A program made the translations under genes and the position numbers. Below the pieces are notes generated by a model, which saw only the letters and a list, made by a program, of their open reading frames with translations, ran no database searches and was not told the DNA's origin. From Candidatus Gastranaerophilales bacterium (lineage in GTDB: Bacteria > Cyanobacteriota > Vampirovibrionia > Gastranaerophilales > Gastranaerophilaceae), in contig CALUUJ010000012.1 of the NCBI GenBank assembly GCA_944323935.1, positions 1 to 64,000 on the forward strand: a DNA stretch of 64,000 nt. The letters run 5' to 3'. Positions 1 to 9,633 of the stretch are shown in pieces (position 1 is the stretch's first letter; every line of letters begins with the position of its first letter).

Positions 1-277
1 TTTGACATCTTAGCTTTAATATTGTATACCAACCAAAAAAAAATTTAAAGAAAATTATTGTATTTTATACACTTCTTATTTTCTTATTTTTTTATTGTCT
101 TTAATTTATTTAAAGTTTTTTCAATTTTTTATTAAATACTCTAAAATTCTTCTAATATTTGATATAAAAAATTCCAAAAATTAAAATTTATTCGTCATTT
201 TCTTTATTTTTCTTGTAAAAAATTAAATAGCTATATTGTTAAGTAGTGTTAAGCTCTAAAGCATAAAAATATTTTGA
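1..277. other. AT-rich stretch without a recognisable gene
   Basis: I see no credible coding frame here; the sequence is almost entirely A and T. The only structured item is a sigma70-like box pair on the plus strand, TTGACA at 2-7 and TATACC at 25-30 with a 17-nt spacer. Nothing on the plus strand follows it for 1.5 kb, so it may belong to a small RNA or be chance. Basis: read from the sequence. Confidence 0.5.
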
Positions 278-309
278 AATAAAAAATGGACTGCGAAAGC
301 AGCCCATTT
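278..309 (-). terminator. Rho-independent terminator after gap
   Basis: Read on the minus strand, an 11-bp stem (arms 299-309 and 284-294, one G-U pair) closes a 4-nt loop and is followed by a U-rich run. It lies 24 nt past the stop codon of the GAPDH gene, so it should end that transcript. Confidence 0.85.
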
Positions 310-333
310 CAATTTGAAAGTTTTTATATCAAA

Positions 334-1417
<1,084 letters not shown>

Positions 1418-1505
1418 GTATATTCATGAAACTTTCGGAATATAAAAACAGCTTAACATTAAACTGCAGATTATAGTTGAATATTATGATATAAATCGTT
1501 GAGTT

Positions 1506-1535
1506 TTTATTCTGTATATATTTTTTTGTTATAAT
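1506..1535 (+). promoter_or_regulatory. Probable promoter of the acyltransferase pair
   Basis: A perfect TATAAT box at 1530-1535 is preceded, with an 18-nt spacer, by a weak TTTATT at 1506-1511. The inferred leader before the start codon at 1566 is about 24 nt. Confidence 0.5.
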
Positions 1536-1565
1536 ACTGATAGAAATTAAAGAGATACAAAATTT

Positions 1566-2210
1566 ATGACAACAAAATTTTCAACAAAAACGCCTAAAAG
1601 CTTTAATGTTTGGAGAAAAAGCTTCCAATACATTGCTTGTAATTGGGTAATTATTAATATAATAAAATCGAAATATAATTTTATTAAACCTGAAGGTCTT
1701 GAAAATATTGATAAAACAAAAAAATATGTTATAGCAAGTAATCACGTTACAGGTTTTGACCCTTTCTGCGTGGCAGCATGTTTAAAGTTAACAATAGCAT
1801 ATATGGCAAAAATTCAGCTATTTGAAACATTTTGGTCTATGCTATTAATGGATTGGTGCGGAGCCTTTGCGGTAGATAGAGATAAAGTTGATGTATCTAC
1901 CATAAAAACTGCTCTCTCGATAAAAAAGACAGAATGGCATTTAGGTCTTTTCCCTCAAGGAACAAGATGTCATAACGGGAAACTTGAAAATATAACAAAG
2001 GGGTTTGCTTCAATAGCAAAGAAAATGAATGCCGATATTCTTCCTGTGGGTATTATTGTGAAAGAAAACCCCAATTCTAAAAAGAAAGATCTACAGTTAA
2101 AAGTAGGTACTGCAATATCTTGTAATGCATCTGTTGATGAAATAGTTGAAAATTGGGCACAAGAGGTCAGTAAATTAGCGGAACTGGAATATATTCCTTC
2201 TACAAACTAG
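1566..2210 (+). CDS. 1-acyl-glycerol-3-phosphate acyltransferase family protein (PlsC-like)
   Basis: A 214-aa member of the PlsC/LPLAT family, which transfers an acyl chain to a lysophospholipid, usually to make phosphatidic acid at the inner membrane. The catalytic block NHVTGFD (the NHx4D motif) is near residue 60 and the glycerol-phosphate-binding block FPQGTR is near residue 130. It lacks the long N-terminal membrane segments of larger family members. It is followed after 14 nt by a second gene with the same domain, and both are probably read from the promoter at 1530. The exact acyl acceptor cannot be read from the sequence. Confidence 0.85.
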   Translation: MTTKFSTKTPKSFNVWRKSFQYIACNWVIINIIKSKYNFIKPEGLENIDKTKKYVIASNHVTGFDPFCVAACLKLTIAYMAKIQLFETFWSMLLMDWCGAFAVDRDKVDVSTIKTALSIKKTEWHLGLFPQGTRCHNGKLENITKGFASIAKKMNADILPVGIIVKENPNSKKKDLQLKVGTAISCNASVDEIVENWAQEVSKLAELEYIPSTN

Positions 2211-2224
2211 AAAGATTATACAAA

Positions 2225-2923
2225 ATGGAAACTAAAAAAAAGAACTACACCAAAAGAGAAGTATCAGACTTTACTGAAAATAAATATAAATTTCAATTGT
2301 TTGGGCGTTGGCTTGTCCCTAGAACCTTAATGCCAATATTCTACAAGATAGAATATATAGGAAGGGAGAATATACCAAAAGATAAAAATTTTATTGTAGC
2401 TCCAAACCATATTTCTTATTTCGACCCATTTCTAGCCGGTGAAGCGGTGAAACAGCCAATTGCATTTATGGGGAAAAAAGAACTTTTTGAAAACCAAATA
2501 TTAGCTTTCTTATTAGATGGTTTAGCCTGCTTTGCGGTAAACCGAGAAAAACTTGAAGTTTCTACAATCAAAACTGCTTTGAATATTTTTAAAACAGATC
2601 GCTGGAGACTTGGAATATTTCCTCAAGGCGGAATTAGAAGAACAAAGAAAATAGAAAATATAAACAAAGGTTTCGCAGTAATTGCAAAACAAATGAAAAC
2701 AGATATTCTTCCCATTGGTATAACAGGCTGCGAACAATATAATTGGATTCCGTTTAAAGGACATGTCAAAGTTTCCATAGGGGAACCAATTTCTTATAAT
2801 CAAGAATTGGAAGATATAATAGATGAATGGAGTCGTAAAGTAGCTGATTTGACAAATTATTCATATGCTATTGATGAACATAAATCTATTGAAAAACAAA
2901 AAACAGAAGAAACCAAAGCTTAA
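2225..2923 (+). CDS. Second PlsC-like acyltransferase
   Basis: A 232-aa paralogue of the gene just upstream, with NHISYFD (NHx4D) near residue 62 and FPQGGIRR near residue 137. The two share the order of motifs and a VSTIKTAL segment, so they look like a tandem duplication. The loop after FPQG differs (GIRRTKK against TRCHNGK), which could mean different acceptors. The 3' end overlaps the convergent cheA-like gene by 4 bp through the shared TTAA. The family is clear; the substrate is unknown. Confidence 0.85.
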   Translation: METKKKNYTKREVSDFTENKYKFQLFGRWLVPRTLMPIFYKIEYIGRENIPKDKNFIVAPNHISYFDPFLAGEAVKQPIAFMGKKELFENQILAFLLDGLACFAVNREKLEVSTIKTALNIFKTDRWRLGIFPQGGIRRTKKIENINKGFAVIAKQMKTDILPIGITGCEQYNWIPFKGHVKVSIGEPISYNQELEDIIDEWSRKVADLTNYSYAIDEHKSIEKQKTEETKA

Positions 2924-5586
2924 GGATTTAATTCTTCATCTACAGAAAGCGGTTTTATTACTGACGAAGATATATGTATGCCAGTAACCGTATTTCTTAT
3001 AAGTTCATATGGATTAATAATTAAACAAATTTCCCCTGTCGAAAGGGTTGTAAATCCGCTTATATTCCTTATTTTAAGGATTGGAGGAATTAATTTCTTT
3101 TGAAAAACTTCCTGATCACCTAATAATTTATCAATTACATAAGCCGCTTGTTTATCTTGATTTTCTATAATTATTACTGTAAGCAATGTATCTTTATCTG
3201 TATTATCCGTTTCTCCCAAAACAGATGAAAGAGAATATACAGGTATAGAATGTTCCTCATATATAATGCAATTTATTCCATTCCTCATGAAAATTTCTTC
3301 TTTTGAAATTTTCTTAACAAATTTTATCGAATTAACAGGAATAGCATACTTTTGACCGTTAACTAAAAGTATAAATGTTTTTATTGTAGACATTGAAAGA
3401 GGAAGTCTGATTGTTACTTTACATCCTTTATTCAAAACCGAATCAATTAAAATATCGCCATTTAAATTGGTTATTTTAGTTTTTACAATATCAAGACCTA
3501 TTCCTCTGCCGGATATTTCATTAACTGAATCTTCCGTCGAAAATCCAGGTAAAAAGAGTAATTTCATTAACTGTTCACTATTTATATTTGAGATTTCTTC
3601 CTCAGTAAGAAGTGATTTCTTCAAAGCTATTTCTTTGACTTTTTCAATATCAACACCATAACCGTCATCTTCTATTGTTATAATTACATTATTTTCTACT
3701 TGCTTCGCTGTCAATTTAACAAGACCGGTCTCTGACTTATTATTTTTTAACCTCTGCTCCGGAACTTCTATGCCATGTGAAACAGAATTCCTTAATATGT
3801 GTATCAAAGGCATTTTTATTTCTTCAATAATTTTCTTATCAACAGTTGTATCACTTCCAGAAATTACAAATTCCACCTTCTTATTATTTTCACGAGCAAT
3901 ATCTCTCATCATTCTCGGAAAAGAATGAAATAATGTAGCTAAAGGCAAAACCCGAATACCTTTTGCAATAGTCTCTATTTCCATTGCTGTCTGATGCAGT
4001 TTATTGTCATCCTCTGAAATAATATTATATAAATGTGCAAAATCATTATTAATTTCATTAATCATTTCAGCATTATTTACAAAGAAATCTTGAGCTCTTT
4101 TATAAAACATACTCGCACTGTCATCAAATTCTGAATTAAAAAATCCTTTCTTTTCAAGATATTTTAGATAATTAATAATCTTCTTACTAACTGCATTCCA
4201 CTTAACAATTTTAGAATTGATTTTTGATAATTCAACAATATGTTCTCTGGTCTTAATTCCATTTATCAATAATTCACCTGTTTGTGAAATTAAATTATCC
4301 AATTTTGCAGTGTCTACACGTAAAGTCTTTATTTCTTGCAAATCAATAGACTTAAGGTTTTTTTTCAGACTTGAATAATCTTCTTGAGATAATATTGAAC
4401 TGTTTTGATGCAGTTCAACAGAGGTAGAAGGTGTGATATCTTCTATATTAAACATATCTTCTACTACACTTAATCTTTGAATCAGGAAATTTAAATTATT
4501 TAAATTTTCTTCTTTCTCATTCATTGATATTCTTTTTGTCAGGTAAATACACTGCAATATTACCATATAGCAATCATTATCAATTATCACATCTCTGGAA
4601 TAAAACAAGTTCAATATATTTAATGTTTTTGTAAGAATAAGAGAAATTCGTTTGTCATTTGCTTTTTTTACAATCTTTTTTAAATTACTAATTATCTTTA
4701 TTATAAAATCTTTTTCATATTTAATCTTCTGAAGATTAGACAAGACAAAATCAAACTCTTTGCTAATATCATTATCAGCTTCTTTTACCTTTTCTATTTC
4801 TTGTTCTTGTTTTGCCTCAATTTTAAAATCATTCTTATTAACAACCGAACTAATATTTAATTCTTTATAAAGATTATAAATAATATTTCTAAGTTCAATA
4901 ATTTCTTGCGCCAGCGATTCTCTGCAAACATTTGTATCTGCAGATAATTCTGAGAATATCATTGCAATCTTTTGTTTAATTTCTGTATAATCAGTAGGTG
5001 CAAAAATTTCAGCCAACTGCTTTATATCTTCTGAAATTACGAGGAACGCCTCTTCTTTATCTTCTTCAACATTATCTTTGCCTATAACGAACATCAATTC
5101 CAATATAAAAGCTTTTATATCAATACTTTTTAAAGCAAGATAATTATCAGGAAGTTTATTAGGATTTTCCACAGGAGTCATTCTGTTCGAAATAATAAAA
5201 TTATCTAATTTGTTTATAAACAAAACTAAATTATCATCTTGAAAATCATTTTTTTGTTTGACAGATTTATCAACAAGTTCTGTCAAATAATCACAAACCT
5301 CATAAATAACCTGAAAAGAATCAACATTTATAATTACATCATCCTTTTTCCAATATGAAAGTATATCTTCAAGTTTATGAGAAATATCTTGAACACTCTT
5401 AAAGTTAATCATTCTTGATGCACCCTTTAAAGAATGTGCTAACTGGAATAATTTCTTTAACGGAGTCTTATCTTCCGGATTTTTTTCTAGAGCCAAAAAA
5501 CCATCATTAAGCTCCTGAATTATTTCTTCACTTTCAGCTTTATATATGTTTAATATATCATTTAGTTCTTCAGGATTATATTGCAT
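2920..5586 (-). CDS. cheA: Chemotaxis histidine kinase CheA
   Basis: An 888-aa CheA, the kinase that phosphorylates CheY-type regulators under receptor control. Visible parts: an N-terminal Hpt domain with the phospho-accepting histidine in LAHSLKGAS (H51); a long, mostly helical middle of about 300 residues; a P3 dimerisation segment around LRVDTAKLDNLISQTGELL; the ATPase with N box HILRNSVSHGIE, DDGYGVD and SGRGIGLDIV; and a C-terminal CheW-like domain (P5). No receiver domain is fused to it. It is larger than the roughly 650-700 aa enterobacterial form because of the middle region. The gene follows the MCP gene after 11 nt, so the two are one operon. No CheY, CheB or CheR is present in the window. 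Confidence 0.95.
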   Translation of the reverse strand: MQYNPEELNDILNIYKAESEEIIQELNDGFLALEKNPEDKTPLKKLFQLAHSLKGASRMINFKSVQDISHKLEDILSYWKKDDVIINVDSFQVIYEVCDYLTELVDKSVKQKNDFQDDNLVLFINKLDNFIISNRMTPVENPNKLPDNYLALKSIDIKAFILELMFVIGKDNVEEDKEEAFLVISEDIKQLAEIFAPTDYTEIKQKIAMIFSELSADTNVCRESLAQEIIELRNIIYNLYKELNISSVVNKNDFKIEAKQEQEIEKVKEADNDISKEFDFVLSNLQKIKYEKDFIIKIISNLKKIVKKANDKRISLILTKTLNILNLFYSRDVIIDNDCYMVILQCIYLTKRISMNEKEENLNNLNFLIQRLSVVEDMFNIEDITPSTSVELHQNSSILSQEDYSSLKKNLKSIDLQEIKTLRVDTAKLDNLISQTGELLINGIKTREHIVELSKINSKIVKWNAVSKKIINYLKYLEKKGFFNSEFDDSASMFYKRAQDFFVNNAEMINEINNDFAHLYNIISEDDNKLHQTAMEIETIAKGIRVLPLATLFHSFPRMMRDIARENNKKVEFVISGSDTTVDKKIIEEIKMPLIHILRNSVSHGIEVPEQRLKNNKSETGLVKLTAKQVENNVIITIEDDGYGVDIEKVKEIALKKSLLTEEEISNINSEQLMKLLFLPGFSTEDSVNEISGRGIGLDIVKTKITNLNGDILIDSVLNKGCKVTIRLPLSMSTIKTFILLVNGQKYAIPVNSIKFVKKISKEEIFMRNGINCIIYEEHSIPVYSLSSVLGETDNTDKDTLLTVIIIENQDKQAAYVIDKLLGDQEVFQKKLIPPILKIRNISGFTTLSTGEICLIINPYELIRNTVTGIHISSSVIKPLSVDEELNP

Positions 5587-5597
5587 AAAACTTCCTA

Positions 5598-6635
5598 TTA
5601 ATTTGCAATATTATCTTTAATATTCGTTGATATTTCAGAGAATGCTCTGATATTTTCAATGTTTTCTTCAAGAGTATTAATTGTTTCAGATATACTTTTT
5701 TGCATATTATCAATAATTTCAAGAACATCATTTGTAATTGATTGCTGCTCAATCGAGGAGGTAAGAACATCATTCAAATCAAGACCGAGTTCTTTTATCT
5801 TATTTACAATTAACGATATATTAGAGTTAATATCATTAGCATACCTTACCCCTGTCTCTATTTCTTTAGCTCCGTCTTCCGCCGCCATAATAGTAGATGA
5901 TGTTGTTTGCTCAATTTCTGAAACCAAACTCGTAATCTTATTTGTTGCATGTTTAGATTCGTCTGCCAGCTTTCTGATTTCACCTGCAACTACAGCAAAT
6001 CCTTTACCGTATTCACCGGCTCTTGCTGCTTCAACAGCCGCATTCAATGCAAGCATGTTTGTCTGCTCAGATATATTTTCAACTATATTAACAGTTGAAC
6101 CGATTTGCTTAATATAATCTGTCAATTCAATAATCAACTCTGCTATAACTTGAACCTTATGTTTCAGATTTTGCATTGTTGTTATATTCTCATTTAATGA
6201 TTTTGACTCTCGCCCTGATGTTTCATAAGTATCTTGGAGTTTTATAGAAATACCTTGTGTTTTTTCTTTTGTCTTAATTGCACTATTCTTAAACAATTTT
6301 GTTGTTTGAACAACTTGATTCAACATTTCCGTATATTTATGGGTTAACTGTCTTTGTTTTTCACTCAACTGAAGAACTTTAACGGAAACTTTCTGGAATT
6401 CTTTGAGTTCATTATCTATTAATTTATCTATAGATTTCATAAGTTCATTTTTTGATAACTGATATTGTGCGAAATAAAACAATAATACAGCAACCGTTGA
6501 ACAAATCATTATTGGTTTATTTTCAACAAAAGTAATAATTGCCACAATTAATATAGTTGCTATACCAAGTATTAAAGTATCTTTTATATTTTTTTTAGAT
6601 AATCTATTTATAATGCTAATATCTCTGCCTGCCAT
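5598..6635 (-). CDS. Methyl-accepting chemotaxis protein without a large sensor domain
   Basis: A 345-aa receptor-type signalling protein. Near the N-terminus two hydrophobic segments (roughly residues 20-65) are separated by only a few residues, so there is no periplasmic ligand domain and no clear HAMP domain. The rest is a cytoplasmic coiled-coil hairpin whose tip is the highly conserved NMLALNAAVEAARAGE followed by GFAVVAGEIRKLA, which binds CheA and CheW. The start at 6635 is chosen because GGGAG lies 7 nt before it; in-frame starts up to 6698 have no such site. It probably reports an intracellular or membrane-derived signal (inference). Confidence 0.92.
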   Translation of the reverse strand: MAGRDISIINRLSKKNIKDTLILGIATILIVAIITFVENKPIMICSTVAVLLFYFAQYQLSKNELMKSIDKLIDNELKEFQKVSVKVLQLSEKQRQLTHKYTEMLNQVVQTTKLFKNSAIKTKEKTQGISIKLQDTYETSGRESKSLNENITTMQNLKHKVQVIAELIIELTDYIKQIGSTVNIVENISEQTNMLALNAAVEAARAGEYGKGFAVVAGEIRKLADESKHATNKITSLVSEIEQTTSSTIMAAEDGAKEIETGVRYANDINSNISLIVNKIKELGLDLNDVLTSSIEQQSITNDVLEIIDNMQKSISETINTLEENIENIRAFSEISTNIKDNIAN

Positions 6636-6705
6636 TTTTAACTCCCAATTTTCTATTTTATAATTATAGTCCATTCTTTGGATTTTTATAATCATCAATA
6701 TATTG

Positions 6706-6711
6706 TATAAT
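6706..6711 (+). promoter_or_regulatory. -10 box of the double-CheW gene
   Basis: A perfect TATAAT lies 23 nt before the start codon at 6734, but no good -35 box is found at normal spacing. The 98-nt intergenic region must also hold the divergent MCP-cheA promoter; a TATAAT on the minus strand at 6668-6663 is a candidate for that. Confidence 0.4.
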
Positions 6712-6733
6712 TATTATAAAGGTTTAATTAGAA

Positions 6734-7768
6734 ATGAACAATAACTACACAATTGCATTATCATCAGGAATAAACAATATTAATGAATATTTCATTGTTT
6801 TTATACTAAAAGGGAAACAATATGCAATTAATATTCAGAATGTTATGGAAGTTATTAATATTCCTGAAATTGAAATACCCGCAAAAGCCCCCAGAAGTAT
6901 AATCGGAATGTTTAACTATAACGGTTTAATGATAAAAGCGGTTGATTTATGTCCGTTCTTAGGCTTTGAACCATCTAATTTTTCAATTAATAATCAACTA
7001 ATAATTACAATTGTGAACGGTAATTGTTTCGCAATTCACACAGAAAAAATAGAAAATATTACACAACTCAATTCACAAGATATTCAGCCCATTCCATATG
7101 ATATGGATGATTCCATATTAAAAGAGGTATGCAAAACTGAAAATGAATCCATAAATATTATAAATATGGACATTGTAAGCGAATTAATCACAAAAAATCA
7201 TGAAAATAACAATAATATAAATTATATTGATTTATTACCTTCTGATGAAAAATCACAACAGATACTAAAAATAAGAGCACAACAGAACAAAATTGTGCAA
7301 GAAGTTTTTTCTTTTCCATTTAATTTAAATACAATGAACCAATACATATTATTCACATTGGATAATCATAATTATTATCTGGATTTAAAATATGTAAAAG
7401 AATTTATATCAATCAAAAGACTTAACATTACAAAACTGCCTTATACTCAAGACTTTATAAAAGGTATTATCAATCTGAAAGGCGATTTTCTTGTTGTTGT
7501 CGATTTAAAACGATTTCTTAATAATGACATAAATACTATTCATGAAGGAAGTAAGCTTATCATTGCGCAAGGAAAAGATTTTAATATAGCACTTTTAGTT
7601 GATGAAATTAAGTATATAAAAAATCTAAAAAATATTGACAGCTATAGAACATTCTCCGGCAATTCAAAATATATATTCTCAGAGTTTATGGAAGAAGAAA
7701 AATTATACAGTATAATTAACTTCGATAAAATAATTAATGATGATCGTTTATACATAAATATAAATTAA
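6734..7768 (+). CDS. Protein with two CheW-like domains
   Basis: A 344-aa protein with two CheW-type beta-barrel domains. The first spans about residues 18-150 (FIVFILKGKQYAINIQNVME, then IIGMFNYNGLMIKAVDL) and the second about 200-335 (YILFTLDNHNYYLDLKYVKEF, then IKGIINLKGDFLVVVDL). CheW couples receptors to CheA. A tandem form could bridge two receptor or kinase units instead of capping one. It is divergent from the MCP-cheA operon, so the three genes form one signalling module. A terminator follows directly. Confidence 0.88.
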   Translation: MNNNYTIALSSGINNINEYFIVFILKGKQYAINIQNVMEVINIPEIEIPAKAPRSIIGMFNYNGLMIKAVDLCPFLGFEPSNFSINNQLIITIVNGNCFAIHTEKIENITQLNSQDIQPIPYDMDDSILKEVCKTENESINIINMDIVSELITKNHENNNNINYIDLLPSDEKSQQILKIRAQQNKIVQEVFSFPFNLNTMNQYILFTLDNHNYYLDLKYVKEFISIKRLNITKLPYTQDFIKGIINLKGDFLVVVDLKRFLNNDINTIHEGSKLIIAQGKDFNIALLVDEIKYIKNLKNIDSYRTFSGNSKYIFSEFMEEEKLYSIINFDKIINDDRLYININ

Positions 7769-7796
7769 AAGAGGGTTTAAAAATCCCCTCTTTTTT
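7767..7796. terminator. Bidirectional terminator between cheW-like gene and thrS
   Basis: GAGGG (7771-7775) pairs with CCCTC (7786-7790) around a 10-nt loop, with an A run before and a T run after. It can end both the plus-strand double-CheW gene and the minus-strand thrS operon. Confidence 0.85.
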
Positions 7797-7815
7797 ATAT
7801 TTTTTTAATTATACT

Positions 7816-9597
7816 TTATAATGTTAAATCTTGTGTTTTGGTCTTGATTTTATCAAGTGCTTTATCAATAAATTCGTCTATTGATAATTTCCCTGATTCG
7901 CCAATGCCTCTTACCCTGATTGCAACTTTATTTTCTTCAATTTCCTTATCACCTACAACCAGAACATAAGGAATTTTATTGCCTTGAAGTGCTTCTCTGA
8001 TTTTGTAGTTCATACTTTCACTTCTGTCATCAAGTTTTACTCTTATACCTGATGCAAAAAGCTTATCATATATTTGTTTTGCATAATCGCAGTGTCTATC
8101 AGCAATTGGAACAACGCATACCTGTGATGGAGCAAGCCACATTGGGAATGCACCAGCAAAATGTTCAATTAAAATACCATGGAATCTTTCCATTGAACCA
8201 AAGATTACTCGGTGCAGCATTACAGGTGTTTTCATTTGACCGTCTTTATCCTGGTATTTAATTTCAAATCTTTCAGGAAGATTAAAGTCTAACTGAATTG
8301 TCGCACATTGCCAAGTTCTACCTATAGCATCTTTTACTTTGAAATCGATTTTGGGTCCATAGAATGCACCATCACCTTCATTGATTTCATATTTCATGCC
8401 ACGTTTATCCATCGCTTCTTTTAAACCGGCTTCAGCTAATTCCCAGTTTGATAATTCACCAACATAACTTTCAGGTCTTGTTGAAAGTTCTACTTCAAAC
8501 TCCATATTAAAGATTTTCATTGTATCTGAAACAAAATCAATAATTGCATTAATTTCATCAACTAATTGTTCCGGCGTACAGAAAATATGTGCGTCATCTT
8601 GTGTAAAACCTTGTACACGTGTTAACCCGGACAGTGCACCTGATTTTTCTTTTCTGTAGACTGTTCCAAGTTCTGCCATTCTTAAAGGTAAAGAACGATA
8701 TGAATATCTGTTTGCTTGATAAATCATAATGTGGAAAGGACAGTTCATTGGTTTTACTATATATTGATCATCATCTTCATTTTCTTTTTGAATAAAGAAC
8801 ATATTTTCTTTATAGTGATCTATGTGTCCTGAAATTTCCCATAGCTTTGATTTTGCGAGCTGAGGAGTTTGTACAATAACATATCCTCTTTTTCTGTGTT
8901 CTGTTCTCCAATAATTTTCAATTTCTTCTCTTACAATAGCCAAATTTGGATGCCATAGAACTAAACCGCCACCTATCTCTTCTCTAACAGAGAATAAATC
9001 TAGCTGAGTACCAAGTTTTCTGTGGTCACGTTTTTGAGCTTCCTCTAAGAAGTTTAAATATTTTTCTAAATCTTCTTTATTCCAAAATGCAGTAGCATAT
9101 ATTCTTTGAAGCATTTTGTTCTTTTCATTACCTCTCCAGTATGCTCCTGCAACTTTAAGAAGTTTAATCGCATTACCTTTTATATAAGAAGTATTAGGGA
9201 CATGCGGTCCTGAACATAAATCATTGAACAGAATATTTCCATCTTTATCTTTTGTTAAATATAAAGTAGGGTTATCATTTTTATGTTCTTCAAGTAATTC
9301 AGCTTTATATATTTCGCCTTGTGCTTTAAATTCATCAATTTGTTTTTGAACATCAGGAATTTCATATTTTTCAAAAAACAAATTTTGTTTAAGAATATTT
9401 TTCATTTCTGTTTCGATTTTTACTAAATCTTCATCAGTGAAAGAGTGACCTTCCAAATCAAAATCATAGTAAAATCCGTTATCAACAGCAGGTCCGATTG
9501 CTAATTTTGCGCTCGGGAATAATTTTTGAACAGCTTGCGCCATTATATGTGAAGCTGAGTGTCTTAAAATATGTAAATTCTCGTTGTTCTTTTCCAT
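7816..9597 (-). CDS. thrS: Threonyl-tRNA synthetase lacking the TGS domain
   Basis: Charges tRNA-Thr. At 593 aa it is shorter than the roughly 640-aa E. coli enzyme because the N-terminal TGS domain is absent: the protein begins directly in the editing domain, with HSASH at residues 13-17 and CSGPH at 128-132, the four Zn-site residues matching H73/H77/C182/H186 of E. coli. The class II catalytic core follows, with MNCPFH, YRKEKSGALSGLTRVQGF (motif 2) and the C-terminal anticodon-binding domain. The start at 9597 is fixed by AAGGA upstream and by the previous gene ending 36 nt away, so no TGS coding sequence was missed. It is the last gene of an operon with two WYL-type regulators and a DUF4127 gene. 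Confidence 0.96.
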   Translation of the reverse strand: MEKNNENLHILRHSASHIMAQAVQKLFPSAKLAIGPAVDNGFYYDFDLEGHSFTDEDLVKIETEMKNILKQNLFFEKYEIPDVQKQIDEFKAQGEIYKAELLEEHKNDNPTLYLTKDKDGNILFNDLCSGPHVPNTSYIKGNAIKLLKVAGAYWRGNEKNKMLQRIYATAFWNKEDLEKYLNFLEEAQKRDHRKLGTQLDLFSVREEIGGGLVLWHPNLAIVREEIENYWRTEHRKRGYVIVQTPQLAKSKLWEISGHIDHYKENMFFIQKENEDDDQYIVKPMNCPFHIMIYQANRYSYRSLPLRMAELGTVYRKEKSGALSGLTRVQGFTQDDAHIFCTPEQLVDEINAIIDFVSDTMKIFNMEFEVELSTRPESYVGELSNWELAEAGLKEAMDKRGMKYEINEGDGAFYGPKIDFKVKDAIGRTWQCATIQLDFNLPERFEIKYQDKDGQMKTPVMLHRVIFGSMERFHGILIEHFAGAFPMWLAPSQVCVVPIADRHCDYAKQIYDKLFASGIRVKLDDRSESMNYKIREALQGNKIPYVLVVGDKEIEENKVAIRVRGIGESGKLSIDEFIDKALDKIKTKTQDLTL

Positions 9598-9633
9598 AAC
9601 TTTTCCTTCGATATTACTTTTAAGTAAATGTTA

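Noticed and set aside
2031-2045. GCCGATAT, a FliA-like -10 sequence
   Set aside because: It lies inside an acyltransferase gene, has no TAAA box at the right distance and no suitable gene behind it.
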